A stretch of DNA of 64,000 nt. Source: Sabellastarte sp. h YS-2021 (lineage: Eukaryota; Annelida; Polychaeta; Sabellida; Sabellidae). The notes beneath the pieces were generated by a model. It was not told the DNA's origin. It did no database searches and saw only the letters and a program-made list of their open reading frames with translations. Location: the NCBI GenBank assembly GCA_964017235.1, contig OZ024938.1, positions 11,709,454 through 11,773,453 on the forward strand, given 5' to 3'. Position 1 is the stretch's first letter. Each line of letters starts with the position of its first letter. Both the position numbers and the translations under genes were made by a program. This document shows positions 39,601 through 46,089 of this stretch, in pieces.

Positions 39601-42600
39601 AAGGATTCATTTTGCTAGTTTTATACTAGTTACAGGATACCTATACCAATTGTCTAAATGTGGACATATGTTGTCACCGTCATCTACATTTAGTTACAGG
39701 ATGCCCATGTCAAGTGTATTTCAATTGAACGAATTAATTTAATTAAATATACTCTTTTATTTATTTTGGGGATAATATTTTTACTTGCTGTAATTTGACA
39801 GCCTGTATAATCAATGTCGGCATCAAACTATATACAAATGGGACTGAGCGAATGAAGTTTGTCGATGCAAAAGAAGTTTATGGATATATTTATGCAATTA
39901 TTTCTTAGTAAATATCCCATTTTCTCCACAAGAAAACTGAAGGCTAAATTAAACAAAACAAGCACCAAGTTATTCATTGTATTATCAACCAATGCGGTGT
40001 CCTTAGTATTCTAATGAAAACAGTGTTATGCCACTGTTCCCCTCTTGTGCCCGGTCATAAGACTAAGCCAGTGCTAAACTCTGTGCACAACTGTGACTGA
40101 TCCTACACAACACAAACGTAGGAACACTGATTTATCCTTATCAAAATTCATGCCATCCAACTCAGCATTTTATACAAACGGGAAGAAATACACCCACATC
40201 CCCCAACCACCATTTCCTGCAGAACACACTGTTCTTCTCCCCTCCTTCCATCACTATAGCTTCTCTTACATTCCATCATATGTGTATATACACGTAAGAG
40301 TGCTGCAAATATTGTTGAAAAATATGAACGTAGCCTGGTAGTGGGGTAGCAGAGATTTGCATGTACAAACAAGGAATATTTTTCTGACAAGAGTGTCAGT
40401 ACTTGAACATCAAAGAACAGACTGCGACTAGCTACAGGTCCCACGGTGGGTTAATATGGATGCAAGGTACACGTGAGTGTATTATACAGCATGTGCAAGT
40501 ACCCTGCAACCCTGCCAGTGAATGGGGAGATCTTGCAACACTTGCAAGGGAAATGCATGTGCACAAGTCTCTTGTAAGTTATCCTTGAGAAATGGATGTG
40601 TTCATGGCCATATTGCATGCACGCAGGGAAAATGTTCATGTCAATTTCCATTGCAGGGTCTGTGCAACCTTGAAATTCTGTTATAAAATTGCAAGTGTAG
40701 CTTAAGTGTCCCTTGCAAACCAGGCGATTTTTCTCTGTAACCAGGACGTACGTGCACGTATGACGGGATGTAAGAGGGGCTTTAGATTGAACCAGTGAGG
40801 CCACACGCAAGAAGAGTCAAGTAATAATTTGGTTTACAGTCTCAGATATTTTCTTATCTTCATCTCAGTTATAAAGCAGATTGGCCTTGTGTTTTTAGTG
40901 TTTTTAAGCACGAGCTCTAGCCAGGCATGAGCTTCTAGGAATCATGTTTTTTTGTCTCCAGACTTTTATGAATTATGGCGCAGCGTGATGAGTATTTGTC
41001 TGTTTGCTGAAGTTAAGTGGCAATGGGCTACGTTAGTACTGGGATAGGTGACTGACTCAGTGCACTACTTGTGTCTCTGATGGCTTTGTGCCTTATGCTA
41101 GTAGACCAAGACCCCTTTTCGGCCTTGTTGTAATTATGGAATCCCATAAAATAACAGGGTCAAGTTTTGTTTAAAAATATAAGGTATATTATGTTTGATA
41201 TTTTGATTCAATTTAACTGTTATCTTAATGTTACTGTGTTTTTAAGTCATTAGCTAAGCAACGACAACTTGAAATAACTTTTATAACTTAAGTAACATAA
41301 GGTGTACTTTTTTGATGTTTTGATTCATTGAAAAGTTTGATGATTATTTCAATTTTCATATTTAATATTCCAGTGATTTTTGTATGACCCCCCTTCAAAC
41401 AAAGATTGCAGAAAACCACATTTTGAAACATCAGGGAGTATGACATCATCCCTCCTACTCCTGTAATGACTAAAACAATTGACTTTACAACCTGCTCCTA
41501 ACTGCTACTATTCACTCATAAAACTGCTACAAGATTACTCGTAAGACCAAAACCTGATTATTTGTAAGTGCAGTAATTGGGGCATCCGTGTGACTAGTTT
41601 TGGCTTAGGATGAAATCACACTGCCACATTTTTTAGAGAAGAGCATACAAGGCAGTCCATAACAAGCAATTGATCTTATCTCCATTAAGATGAGTAATAG
41701 CATTTTAAAGATTAGTCCTAGCTACTTTGTTATGTTGTGACAATTGGTTATTAATAGCGTGATTACAATCCTTGGTTTGTATTCACCAAAGATCTTATCC
41801 AAATCCTATGCTTAGGTTGGCTATATTGTTGTATGAAATTTAAGCATAGGACTTAGAAATTTGGTGTATATGGCCCCAGACCTTCACAACTAAAAGAATA
41901 GATCGTGCAAACAATACAATTAAGCCCTACATAATATTGTCAAGTTGGTTGTTGGATGGCCTCATGACAATGGAACAATGGTATCACAGAAATGATTGAT
42001 AATAAAGCAACACTGCTTGATATTAAAATAAGTGCTAAATCAGGAGACAAAGACTAATACTTCACCTGTTGTCCTTTGTACACAATTATAGGTGGTCCAG
42101 GTAGAGTTGCATTGAACAAATATGCCAGTTTGTAAGAACCATCTCCTGTTTGAATTGTTCTAGCCTCTGTAAATACAGTTCTTATTATAACAGCTGTACA
42201 TGTTTATGTTCATTGAATGTTTAGACATATTACAGTAAACATCATGATTTTGTCAACAACTCTATTAATGTAGAAATAAAGGCCATGGTGGATAAAATAT
42301 TGTAGCTTTTGTACTAAAAATAGGCTTCTTGATCGTTCAAGATTTGTAAGGCGGTGTGGGTTTGATTTCAGATCAGAAAAGGTTACTTCTGAAATAATTG
42401 TTTCAAATCTTGCATCACACCTGAAGGGAGTACTTCATAATTATGGGCTAGGTGTTATTACCTGCGCCAAGGAAGATATATTTTGGCAGTGTTTGTTTGT
42501 TTGTCTGTTGTAAAATACTTCTGGATCCAGGAATTGAAGGTTATTTTGCCATAGCGAGATACCGTTTGCTTTACAAACTCTTGTCTTTATGACTCTGAAA

Positions 42601-43826
42601 GGAGACCATGTATCTTGGTAGCTTATGTTTAAAAATGGACCCTGTAAGGCAGTCCCACCCATCCATCACCCCACCTGCCTGTATAGTTTGATACACCCCA
42701 TGAGGGGATGTAACTGCTATTTCAAATATTCAATAAAACCCTCCCTGCAACCAAAAGTCTATCCTGTATTTTGTATCAAATGTTGCCTTGCGCAAATACA
42801 AATTGTGAGTAATCAAACTTAATTGATACTTCCAAACCATGAAACACATTGAGCCGGAAATGAGCCCTGCGAAGCTCAATATTTTGCACTTCTCTGTGAG
42901 GGTAGTGAGGCCATCACTGAACAGGTAGGATCTAGGTACTAACAAAATCTCTTAAAATAACACTTTTCTTTTTTTATTATCTCCTGCGATTTGTATTTGA
43001 ATTAAATTGATGCACTAACAGACAGAGATATGGTTTTTGTATTACCCAGAGTCACTGGCTCTGCATAATCTACATTCCAAATTTGTCAACAGGCATGACT
43101 TTCCATTATTTTTCTGCTTAATTGTATTAGCTACACATTTTTATATGTATCAGTAGAAAAGCGCTTTTACAGAGTTTCTGCTCAGTTCTGTTGCATTAAA
43201 ATATATGCAGAAATGGTGGAGACACAATAAGTCGTGTATTCACCAGTATCTGTAAGTATGGATTAATTTCAGAGCTATATTATATTTTCCATTATCTGGG
43301 CAATATAAACTTCTATAACATATTATTGAATCAAAATGGAGTATAATAAAAGTGAACATCCCTCTCTACACATATTTTGCCCTCAGCTTTGAAACTCATG
43401 AGAATCGACACCACACAGAGGTGACAGGCTGTGATTAGATGTCCCACTTGCTCACCACTAGGCCTCGGGGTATCCCATATGAATGGAATGGTGTTTACTG
43501 TAGCATTGCATTTGAACAGAGGAATGAGTGTATCTGAATGGCCTTTTAAACTTACCTTCTTTTGATATGAACCTGTGCTGATTACAACGCGCATGAGTTT
43601 TAACGCTCACACTACCGTTGCTATGAAAGGTAGCAATTTCTTCAACCACCGTATTCTCTGAAGTTCTGGTCAAGTAAGTCATCATCCTATACTCCCCTAA
43701 TGAGAGGAAATATTCACAGCTTTCATCTGTTATAGAACACCCGGGAATTATTTGATTACCCAAACAAGGTGCAGTCATCAGAAAAACCAAAAGGCCACAG
43801 AAATCGAATGGAAAAAGTCTGTACAT
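12536..43826 (-). CDS. membrane-anchored laccase-like multicopper oxidase, 14 exons
   Basis: Multicopper oxidases take electrons from phenols, or from Fe2+ in ferroxidases, and reduce O2 to water. Exons on the minus strand: 43826-43556, 42166-42066, 38406-38261, 35829-35706, 34839-34730, 33566-33454, 31056-30737, 29490-29366, 28761-28681, 28437-28287, 26365-26227, 25634-25388, 15510-15272, 12690-12536. All introns are GT-AG and phases fit, giving 2322 nt and 773 residues. A signal peptide covers about residues 1-23. Copper motifs are HWHG (141-144), HTH (185-187), HNVHLHG (569-575) and [12 protein letters not shown] (660-671), which supply ten His, the type-1 Cys661 and axial Met671. A helix at about 742-762 with a basic tail predicts a type-I membrane protein with an extracellular enzyme. 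Whether the substrate is phenolic or iron cannot be decided from sequence. The initiator Met follows an A-rich Kozak stretch. A tandem copy lies upstream. Confidence 0.92.
12691..15271. other. intron 13 of the oxidase gene
   Basis: It is non-coding. The 3' side (12700-12960) resembles the corresponding intron of the second copy (52660-52830), for example CAAATATGA-TTT-AG-ACAG-AA--TTTACAT. A TTAGATTAGATTTAG tail near 14090 and a fragment before it look like a decayed LINE 3' end. CCTTAGAGTCCCC near 15097 and an AATTAGAATT tail at 15130 are another short LINE end. Confidence 0.45.
15272..15510 (-). CDS. oxidase exon 13: HCH copper motif
   Basis: It has 239 nt (phase 2 to 1). It encodes [20 protein letters not shown] with H660, C661, H662, H666 and axial M671, then SDMAPPPSHMTKCGDAYRKG. 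It is separated from exon 12 by a 9.9-kb intron full of transposons. Confidence 0.95.
15511..16715. other. left part of intron 12
   Basis: AT-rich intron sequence. The block at about 15900-16190 resembles a decayed retroelement C-terminal region on the minus strand, but I could not assign it. No gene is supported. Confidence 0.3.
16716..17752 (+). mobile_element. 5'-truncated CR1/L2-type LINE fragment
   Basis: Plus-strand frames carry reverse-transcriptase pieces: GVPQGSVFGPMLFLLYTHPI and FYAEDTQLYISL (active-site region, with AEDT in place of ADDT) at about 16770-16920. SSRLDYCNYLF and SHITPQLKKLHWPP at 17250-17410 are the family C-terminus. The 3' end carries the hairpin-like GAGTTCCCCTTAGTGGGGAAGATATT and a TTAGATTAGAT tail. 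Stops and frameshifts make it dead. The Harbinger element entered its tail. Confidence 0.85.
17760..18130. repeat. left subterminal repeat zone of the Harbinger element
   Basis: Repeated words include CCTCAGGACGCCTCAGG, CGTCCTCAGGC, CTGGGACTAAGA and CCGATCCTGTCGG, several in both orientations. The same words recur at the right end (22220-22800). Such clustered subterminal motifs are commonly transposase or partner-protein binding sites; this role here is inferred. Confidence 0.8.
18229..19410 (+). CDS. PIF/Harbinger transposase (HARBI1-like), C-terminus frameshifted
   Basis: The frame of 393 codons encodes an IS5-like DDE nuclease that cuts and inserts the element. An HTH-like segment (SLSCQFRVGRSTISKFLPEV, about residues 138-157) precedes the catalytic core. 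The three acidic residues are visible: Asp in ALDGKHV (about 200), Asp in LADDAFAL (about 289), and Glu in VVENAFGIL (about 329). The C-terminal VVLHNILR motif is present. After a run of seven G and (ATG)n at 19364-19389 the frame is wrong. The next frame continues to a TAA near 19535 with AKRQRDYLKDYFNN, the expected family tail, so a 1-nt (or equivalent) slip in the G run has altered the last roughly 55 residues. The catalytic part looks intact. A poly-Pro stretch lies near residue 37. Confidence 0.9.
   Translation: MPPFNGRQIQQQLRAFLVFIQLQIIMYFHFLRQAQQPPPPAPPAPIQRPRRRHNMWVRPWLLQREERGAYHNIMADLYATDIPGFTNYMRMTPEFFEMMKTRLEPRLARQATNYRAPISVGEKLALTIRYLATGESYTSLSCQFRVGRSTISKFLPEVCRAIQDEFTREYLKCPTTPDEWKELEREFRIRWNVPHALGALDGKHVALKKPKNSGALYHNYKGFFSIVMLALVDGQYKFRWVDVGTEGSCSDAQIFNASQLKRRIEDGRIGFPDPAPITQGGRDVPYFILADDAFALKTWLMKPYGRRLLTREERIANYRISRGRRVVENAFGILVSRFRVMRTTIELPPETVREVVMTCVVLHNILRSQYQGQPAGQQPGGMMMMMMCLVIVD
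19540..19624. repeat. short AGTCCTTTTCAGGACT palindromes
   Basis: The self-complementary word AGTCCTTTTCAGGACT occurs twice, around 19552-19567 and 19579-19594, just after the transposase frame. It may act as a convergent terminator; the role is inferred. Confidence 0.5.
19625..19990. repeat. 43-bp minisatellite, about 8.5 copies
   Basis: The unit contains GACAAACAGACAAACCCCAT followed by GCCAAACATAACTTGTTGA. Units are almost identical; single differences (AGCATAAC, GACAGAC) mark individual copies. The array lies between the two convergent Harbinger genes. Because 43 is not a multiple of 3 and the unit has no minus-strand stop in any frame, all three minus frames stay open; these are not genes. 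Confidence 0.97.
20055..20803. other. Harbinger intergenic spacer with a GT-rich tract
   Basis: A stretch at 20250-20440 is rich in TTGG and GGGTTTGG on the plus strand. No gene is supported. It lies within the transposon between the minisatellite and the accessory gene. Confidence 0.5.
20804..22015 (-). CDS. Harbinger accessory protein with MADF (Myb/SANT-like) domain
   Basis: This open frame of 403 codons starts at 22015. It opens with a very acidic and basic region (KKMDEREKE, EEEIQEDP). A MADF/Myb-SANT-like DNA-binding domain follows at about residues 75-170 (VEFVKLHPELYD, ALWAEISAEL, RRWFESQRTRYGKL). Then come a Ser/Thr-rich linker, a helix-rich part (FDYVASEAEKMTQEEFEELK) and a Gln-rich C-terminus (QPQQQQPQQQ). 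PIF/Harbinger elements code for a second protein of this type that binds the element's subterminal DNA and brings the transposase to the nucleus. The frame is uninterrupted. It converges with the transposase gene. Confidence 0.88.
   Translation of the reverse strand: MRKEKGGKRGRKKMDEREKESQVEERSEVITEEGSERREEEEIQEDPAIGEAVAEEEERCEEDPECHSSAKRARVCATFTDSDEVSIVEFVKLHPELYDKEHSRFHDRNRREALWAEISAELKLQPFDVRRWFESQRTRYGKLSKLQSGQAPREMTKRQSWVYQQMGFLKTHITRKRANRSSGFEASPNTSKQDESHGSTTDTEHLESSVLRERSQSIITSTPVSTTDSKILEHFEQMRTLISGFLHQKSDRQPFFDYVASEAEKMTQEEFEELKGKIFRDIENIKSNRRRQPLPRRSATVTTESQRVGLLSTTTPQASSSTQAAASSSFVYYTPSPIGFSNPTSVLTVQDEGSRHNLSGILSQLPDLTSTQIVEQPQQQQPQQQLFTITTSAPPQQQQQPPQ
22200..22800. repeat. right subterminal repeat zone of the Harbinger element
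   Basis: There are many copies of CTGGGACTAAG, AGGACGCCTGGGAC and CGGTTCTTAGTCCCAG, in both orientations and matching the left zone. A perfect-looking hairpin is formed at 22665-22700 by CGTGTGAAATATCAAACATG and its near complement. Confidence 0.8.
22820..24754. other. intron 12, between Harbinger and SINE
   Basis: The block 23400-23720 resembles the C-terminal coding end and 3' tail of a LINE on the plus strand (LWNELPLEIELF-like words). The rest is AT-rich with no supported gene. Confidence 0.4.
24755..25010 (+). mobile_element. tRNA-derived SINE with perfect 13-bp target duplication
   Basis: The SINE body is 24768-24997, flanked by TCTTAAAACAAAA at 24755-24767 and 24998-25010. The tRNA-like head has an A box (TGGCAGAGTGGTAAC) and a B box (GGGGATCGATCCCC). 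The body has GGTAGTTGCTTGCCG and TGATATGACCTGTACAG, and the tail AGCGACGTAAAACCCCAAAT. It lies in intron 12 of the oxidase gene, opposite to the gene. Confidence 0.95.
25388..25634 (-). CDS. oxidase exon 12: HNVHLHG copper motif
   Basis: It has 247 nt (phase 1 to 2), with acceptor TTCATAG. It encodes GLPHNVHLHGYKFDVL with ligands H569, H572 and H574. The usual Pro after the first His is Asn. The open frame runs further upstream to 25713, but that part is AT-rich, has a good acceptor at its end, and would insert residues absent from the family. Confidence 0.9.
25635..26226. other. intron 11 of the oxidase gene
   Basis: AT-rich and without a recognised element. Confidence 0.4.
26227..26365 (-). 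CDS. oxidase exon 11
   Basis: It has 139 nt (phase 0 to 1). It encodes a Cys cluster (PCDCPIHEVCRCHH) followed by VIEVPLGSLVQLVLMVTV, the strand before the third copper motif. Confidence 0.91.
26366..27640. other. left part of intron 10
   Basis: A minus-strand frame at 27086-26868 starts with a hydrophobic leader-like run (MLLLLIAIFGIV) but has no clear splice donor or family match. The block 27440-27560 is the complement of LINE-like words seen at 23480-23520. Confidence 0.35.
27645..28045. mobile_element. 389-bp MITE made of short tandem repeats, with 6-bp target duplication
   Basis: The element is 27651-28039, flanked by ATTTTG on both sides (27645-27650, 28040-28045). The terminal inverted repeats extend about 55 bp and start TACGAAAGAGTATTAGCGCC. 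The interior is about a dozen degenerate units of ATCTGTG(G/T)TGGCGAAAAT, 21-24 bp long. There is no protein gene. It lies in intron 10 of the oxidase gene. Confidence 0.92.
28287..28437 (-). CDS. oxidase exon 10
   Basis: It has 151 nt (phase 2 to 0), with acceptor CATCAG. It encodes FLNFHMALEY and ATVNGLRNQLFAVPP, which match the start of cupredoxin 3 (compare insect laccase -NFNFGF- and -INNISFTPP-). Confidence 0.9.
28681..28761 (-). CDS. oxidase exon 9, small
   Basis: It has 81 nt (phase 2 to 2), with acceptor TTCTAG and a weaker donor GTTTGT. It encodes TLDDNIICLPISELQC, the linker to cupredoxin 3. The weak donor makes this the least certain boundary. Confidence 0.82.
28762..29365. other. 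intron 8 of the oxidase gene
   Basis: AT-rich and without a recognised element. Confidence 0.4.
29366..29490 (-). CDS. oxidase exon 8
   Basis: It has 125 nt (phase 0 to 2). It encodes EAILRYNTSPSG, the end of cupredoxin 2, followed by a Cys-rich linker (ECTEIRPCEVLNC). The exon was found by filling a gap in the family alignment; splice sites and phases fit exactly. Confidence 0.9.
29491..30736. other. intron 7 with a degenerate SINE
   Basis: The block 30520-30650 keeps SINE words in plus order (AACTTGGTACTTGCTTGCCAT, GTTTACAGT, TTTCTCCTCC) but lacks a good tRNA head. The remainder shows nothing I can name. Confidence 0.45.
30737..31056 (-). CDS. oxidase exon 7: core of cupredoxin 2
   Basis: It has 320 nt (phase 1 to 0). 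It encodes GKRYRFRMIS, HKLHVIATDG and ASGERYDFWIEAD, all typical of the second cupredoxin domain of laccases. The donor is GTAAGT. Confidence 0.94.
31057..33453. other. intron 6 with a SINE-like fragment
   Basis: The block 32905-33055 (GGGGTTTTATGCCCCGTTCAACAGTCAGGGTCATAT, then CCCACTAGGTCAC) looks like a minus-strand copy of a tRNA-derived SINE related to the one at 50180 but diverged. The rest is AT-rich. Confidence 0.45.
33454..33566 (-). CDS. oxidase exon 6
   Basis: It has 113 nt (phase 2 to 1). It encodes GWDVPSTQCF and ends with SGLINGKG, a conserved laccase turn at the start of cupredoxin 2. No counterpart was found in the second copy. Confidence 0.92.
33567..34729. other. intron 5 with a local imperfect tandem repeat
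   Basis: From about 33540 to 33910 a unit of roughly 80-100 bp recurs imperfectly (ATGTATAT-ATCATA-AAAG-CTGA, followed by AACTAAA--TATTGGTACA). No gene is seen. Confidence 0.5.
34730..34839 (-). CDS. oxidase exon 5
   Basis: It has 110 nt (phase 0 to 2), running from DDPIPMMDKEFYLVVSDWF to NKAIR. It covers the end of cupredoxin 1 and the linker into domain 2. The tandem copy has an exon of identical length at 63071-63180 with few changes. Confidence 0.93.
34840..35705. other. intron 4 of the oxidase gene
   Basis: AT-rich and without a recognised element; TTATTTTTATTAAATTATTT is repeated near 35610-35660. Confidence 0.4.
35706..35829 (-). CDS. oxidase exon 4: HTH copper motif
   Basis: It has 124 nt (phase 2 to 0). 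It encodes GTFWYHTHSSTQRTMGAYGP with ligands H185 and H187. The tandem copy has the same exon, of identical length and phase, at 63650-63773. Confidence 0.94.
36230..36600 (+). mobile_element. 5S rRNA-derived SINE
   Basis: The core 36374-36446 resembles 5S rRNA: TGAAGTTAAGTGGCAATGGGC corresponds to the A-box region and TTAGTACTTGGACGGGTGACC to the intermediate element and C box, the internal RNA polymerase III promoter. A head with AAGTGCGAGC and GCTTCTAGAGATCA precedes it, and a tail with ACACCTTTTGGCCTTGTT follows. The same head, core and tail recur at 40900-41135. Confidence 0.82.
36632..36770 (+). mobile_element. second 5S-derived SINE copy, partial
   Basis: The core ACTGAAGTTAACCTACAATGGGC and TTAGTACTTGGATGGGTGGCCG is at 36660-36712. 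It follows the first copy within 200 bp and shares CACTACTTGTGTCT with the other tails. Confidence 0.75.
36780..36990. repeat. tandem repeat of about 57 bp, 3-4 copies
   Basis: The unit is built on TAAAAGTGAATTGGAA, GGCCTTCTTATTTAAG and CCTTTGTTTAGA. The copies are diverged. It directly follows the 5S-derived SINE. Confidence 0.8.
36991..38260. other. right part of intron 3
   Basis: An 89-codon plus-strand frame (36978-37247) has no recognised motif, and I do not support it as a gene. The rest is AT-rich. Confidence 0.3.
38261..38406 (-). CDS. oxidase exon 3: HWHG copper motif
   Basis: It has 146 nt (phase 0 to 2). It encodes VHWHGLTQQNTPWMDG and SQCIINPGETFTY, the strongest laccase signature in the gene. 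H141 and H143 are the first trinuclear-centre ligands. Confidence 0.94.
38809..38833 (+). promoter_or_regulatory. G-quadruplex-forming tract
   Basis: Four G runs (GGGG-T-GGG-TT-GGGGGG-TT-GGGGGGG) sit with 1-2 nt loops on the plus strand, the template strand of the oxidase gene. The tract satisfies the usual G4 pattern. Any regulatory role is inferred. Confidence 0.6.
40900..41135 (+). mobile_element. 5S rRNA-derived SINE, second full copy
   Basis: Head AAGCACGAGCTCTAGCCAGGC, core TGAAGTTAAGTGGCAATGGGC plus GTTAGTACTGGGATAGGTGAC, and tail CCCCTTTTCGGCCTTGTT. It aligns along its length with 36290-36590, which fixes the family limits. Confidence 0.82.
42066..42166 (-). CDS. oxidase exon 2: start of cupredoxin 1
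   Basis: It has 101 nt (phase 1 to 0), with an ACAG acceptor and a GTGAA donor. It encodes the family motif NATLPGPPIIVYKG, equivalent to the N-G-T-I-P-G-P strand of laccases. Confidence 0.9.
42167..43555. other. intron 1 of the oxidase gene
   Basis: It is mostly AT-rich. The block 43380-43470 (ACACAGAGGTGACAGGCTGTGATTAGAT) matches words at 33000-33030 and appears to be a fragment of the same SINE-like repeat, minus orientation. Confidence 0.45.
43556..43826 (-). CDS. oxidase exon 1: start codon and signal peptide
   Basis: It has 271 nt and ends in phase 1 at a GTAAG donor. The first 23 residues are hydrophobic (LLVFLMTAP) and look cleavable after CLG. The rest is a Cys-containing N-terminal extension ahead of the first cupredoxin domain, with a candidate N-glycosylation site (NGS). 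Confidence 0.88.
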
Positions 43827-44470
43827 TTTTTCTGGGCAAAAGATTTTTAATTATCTTTGTTTACCATGGCATCTCAAGTTAAATTAAGCACCAAAAATAT
43901 TCCACAAAAATATTCCACAACCTACTCTGGCTACCTATTTTAACCGTTTGAGGCATAGGATTACTATAACGCCCCTTTTGAATGCTGTTTTAGGTATACT
44001 ATATTAAAATGTCATAGGTGTCCTTACCATGACAAAAAGATGCCTATGGCGGAAAGATTTATATAAAAATAAATAGACTTTAATACTTATTATTATTACC
44101 ACCAGCAAGGAGTTATAGAATTCACGACTGTTTTGTCACAGTCTGTTTTCTTAGCAGGATTACAAATATATCAAACAATGAGAGTCTTGGTCAAGCTTAG
44201 ATCCCATTTAATTTTGAGAGTGAATTAGATCACCAAAATATCAAAGATTTTCTCATTTACATATTTTAGAGCAGTTTGTACTAATAATTTTAAATATAAA
44301 CATTATATTTTTAACAAAATTGAAAATTTTAATTACTTAAATGTAGGTTTTATAAGCACAGGGTCCTGTCTTCTTTGAATTGTCAATACACAATGGTAGT
44401 CAAAACAGAAATAGTCACTGCAGAGGCACTGTGAGAACCTTCTTTTGCTAGTTGGTTTTTGGCTATAAAA
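43827..44470. promoter_or_regulatory. upstream region of the oxidase gene
   Basis: This region should hold the 5' UTR and promoter. The start codon context on the minus strand is AGAAAAAATG. No TATA box or initiator could be singled out with confidence in this AT-rich DNA. A DIRS fragment begins about 640 bp upstream. Confidence 0.3.
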
Positions 44471-45480
44471 TCTGAAGAGGGCGAAAGAGCTACCCTCCCC
44501 ATTGGTCTAAATTGGACACTTTTGTAACTATCCAGGCATAGATTTCACTACGATGCTTGCTAGAGGCCAAGGCTAGCAAGAAAGCAGTTTTGAGGGTAGG
44601 ATGTTTGAGGTCTGTGTCTTCCATAGGCTTAAAGGGTGCTTTTAAGAGCTCATTAAGTACAACAGAAAGGTTCCAATGAGGAAGGTTCCTGGAACGATTC
44701 CTGTGAAAGCTGGAATGTAACCTGTTAAGCTCATAGCTTTGGGAAATATGAAGCCCTGCTGGACCATGGTGTCCACAAAGGCTGTCCTTTTACCATCAAT
44801 GATTGATGGGCACCTGTTTAGGTTTTTTTGGTACTGGTACATGAGAAATCTGAGACTTGTTTCACAGAGGGAGTGGATAAATCCAAATTTTCTCTGCACC
44901 ATTTTTTTTTAATTGGGTCAACTTTGACTGGAAGATGGTCCTTGTTTGTGACCTTTGAGGAGTAGCAATTCCCTCTGCCACTTCCACAGAGAAGCCCCTT
45001 GTTCTTGGAGCTGTCCATTCCTAGACACCAGGCATGGAGGTTCAGATGCTGTTGATTGTTGCTGAACACTTGGTTGTGGGACTGTTTTGAGAAGTGTTGT
45101 TGACACTGGTAATCAGAGTGGGATCTCTGTTGAGAGCTGCACTAGGTCCCAAAACCAGGGGATCCCTGGCCAGCCTGGGCCTATTTGAATGATGTGGCAA
45201 TTGCATTGCCTGAGTTTTTGGATCACCCTGTGAAGGAGAGCTGTGGTAGGGTAAGCATAGGCAATGAGACCCGACCAATTTATGTTCAGAGCATCTATGT
45301 CCCAAGCATATCGGTCTGGGACTGGAGATGAGTACAATGGAACTTTGTGGTTCAGACGAGTGGCAAATGAGGAGTGAACCACTTTTGACGGAACTGTTTG
45401 AACACCTGCAGATGCCGTGACCATTCTGTTGACTGGACTTGGTTCAACGTGGACAGAAGGTCAACAAGCACATTTGTTAC
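44470..45480 (-). mobile_element. DIRS retrotransposon fragment: RNase H end and tyrosine recombinase
   Basis: The minus frames 45534-45352 and 45424-45113 contain STEWSRHLQVF, HKVPLYSSPVPDRYAWDIDA and GLIAYAYPTTALLHRVIQKL, known from the RNase H end of DIRS-1-like polyproteins. Frame 44902-44642 (FLMYQYQKNLNRCPSI, KRTAFVDT) matches the N-terminal core-binding part of the DIRS tyrosine recombinase. The segment around 44670-44530 gives WNLSVVLNELLKAPF and LALASSKHRSEIYAW, which includes the first catalytic Arg. The recombinase C-terminus (HxxR and Tyr) is missing, and frames shift. Confidence 0.85.
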
Positions 45481-45600
45481 AACCATTAACGTATCAATAC
45501 CCAATAATGTATCAACTAACCAATAATGTAGCAAAAATTGACCAATAATGTATTATCAACCAATAATGTATCAAAGTTAACCATTAATGTATCAATTAGG
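45475..45600. repeat. short degenerate tandem repeat AACCAATAATGTATCAA
   Basis: Six imperfect units of 17-28 bp contain AATAATGTA or TTAATGTA followed by TCAA. They sit at the truncated edge of the DIRS fragment. Confidence 0.8.
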
Positions 45601-46089
45601 AATGTTAGCATTAAAAAGTAATGAAATTTGCCAACCAGCAGCTTGGACATAGGTTTAACCTCAAACCATAAATAAAACGATAGTTCTATAGATCCAGGTT
45701 AGTGTGGAAAGCAAAGATTTGTTACAACAAGTCTTTGATTACCTTCAAAAATGGGCCACATGTGACAATGTAAAATTCTATCCTGGTTATATGTTAACCC
45801 TGCATGCTAAATGGGCTGTTTGATATAAACATAAATAATCCATAGGTCGCTGTACTTTAGAGCATCCATAATCTTTTTTAAAATAATGATGACTGCAATC
45901 AGGCCTTTAAATATGTGTGAAAGTGTCTCACACAATACCCCTGGTTCCCAGTAATATTACTGGTATTAACAAATTTGGTAGCAAACCACTGTTATTATGT
46001 CAACAGCACAGCATGCATCCAGGATATATTAACCTAAAGTCTAACCATTAAATAGTTTTTTGACTGTGTTCCATGGAACATTACTGCAT
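45601..46089. other. spacer between the DIRS and LINE elements
   Basis: AT-rich with no gene or repeat that I recognise. Confidence 0.35.

Larger units (their letters stand above)
38407..42065. other. intron 2 of the oxidase gene
   Basis: It holds a G-rich tract at 38809-38833 and a 5S-derived SINE at 40900-41135 (both listed separately). No coding sequence is supported in either strand; the frames around 40093-40810 lack motifs. Confidence 0.4.

Noticed and set aside
40093..40810. Overlapping frames of 61-119 codons in intron 2
   Set aside because: No domain, no splice support and opposite frames of equal length; probably chance.
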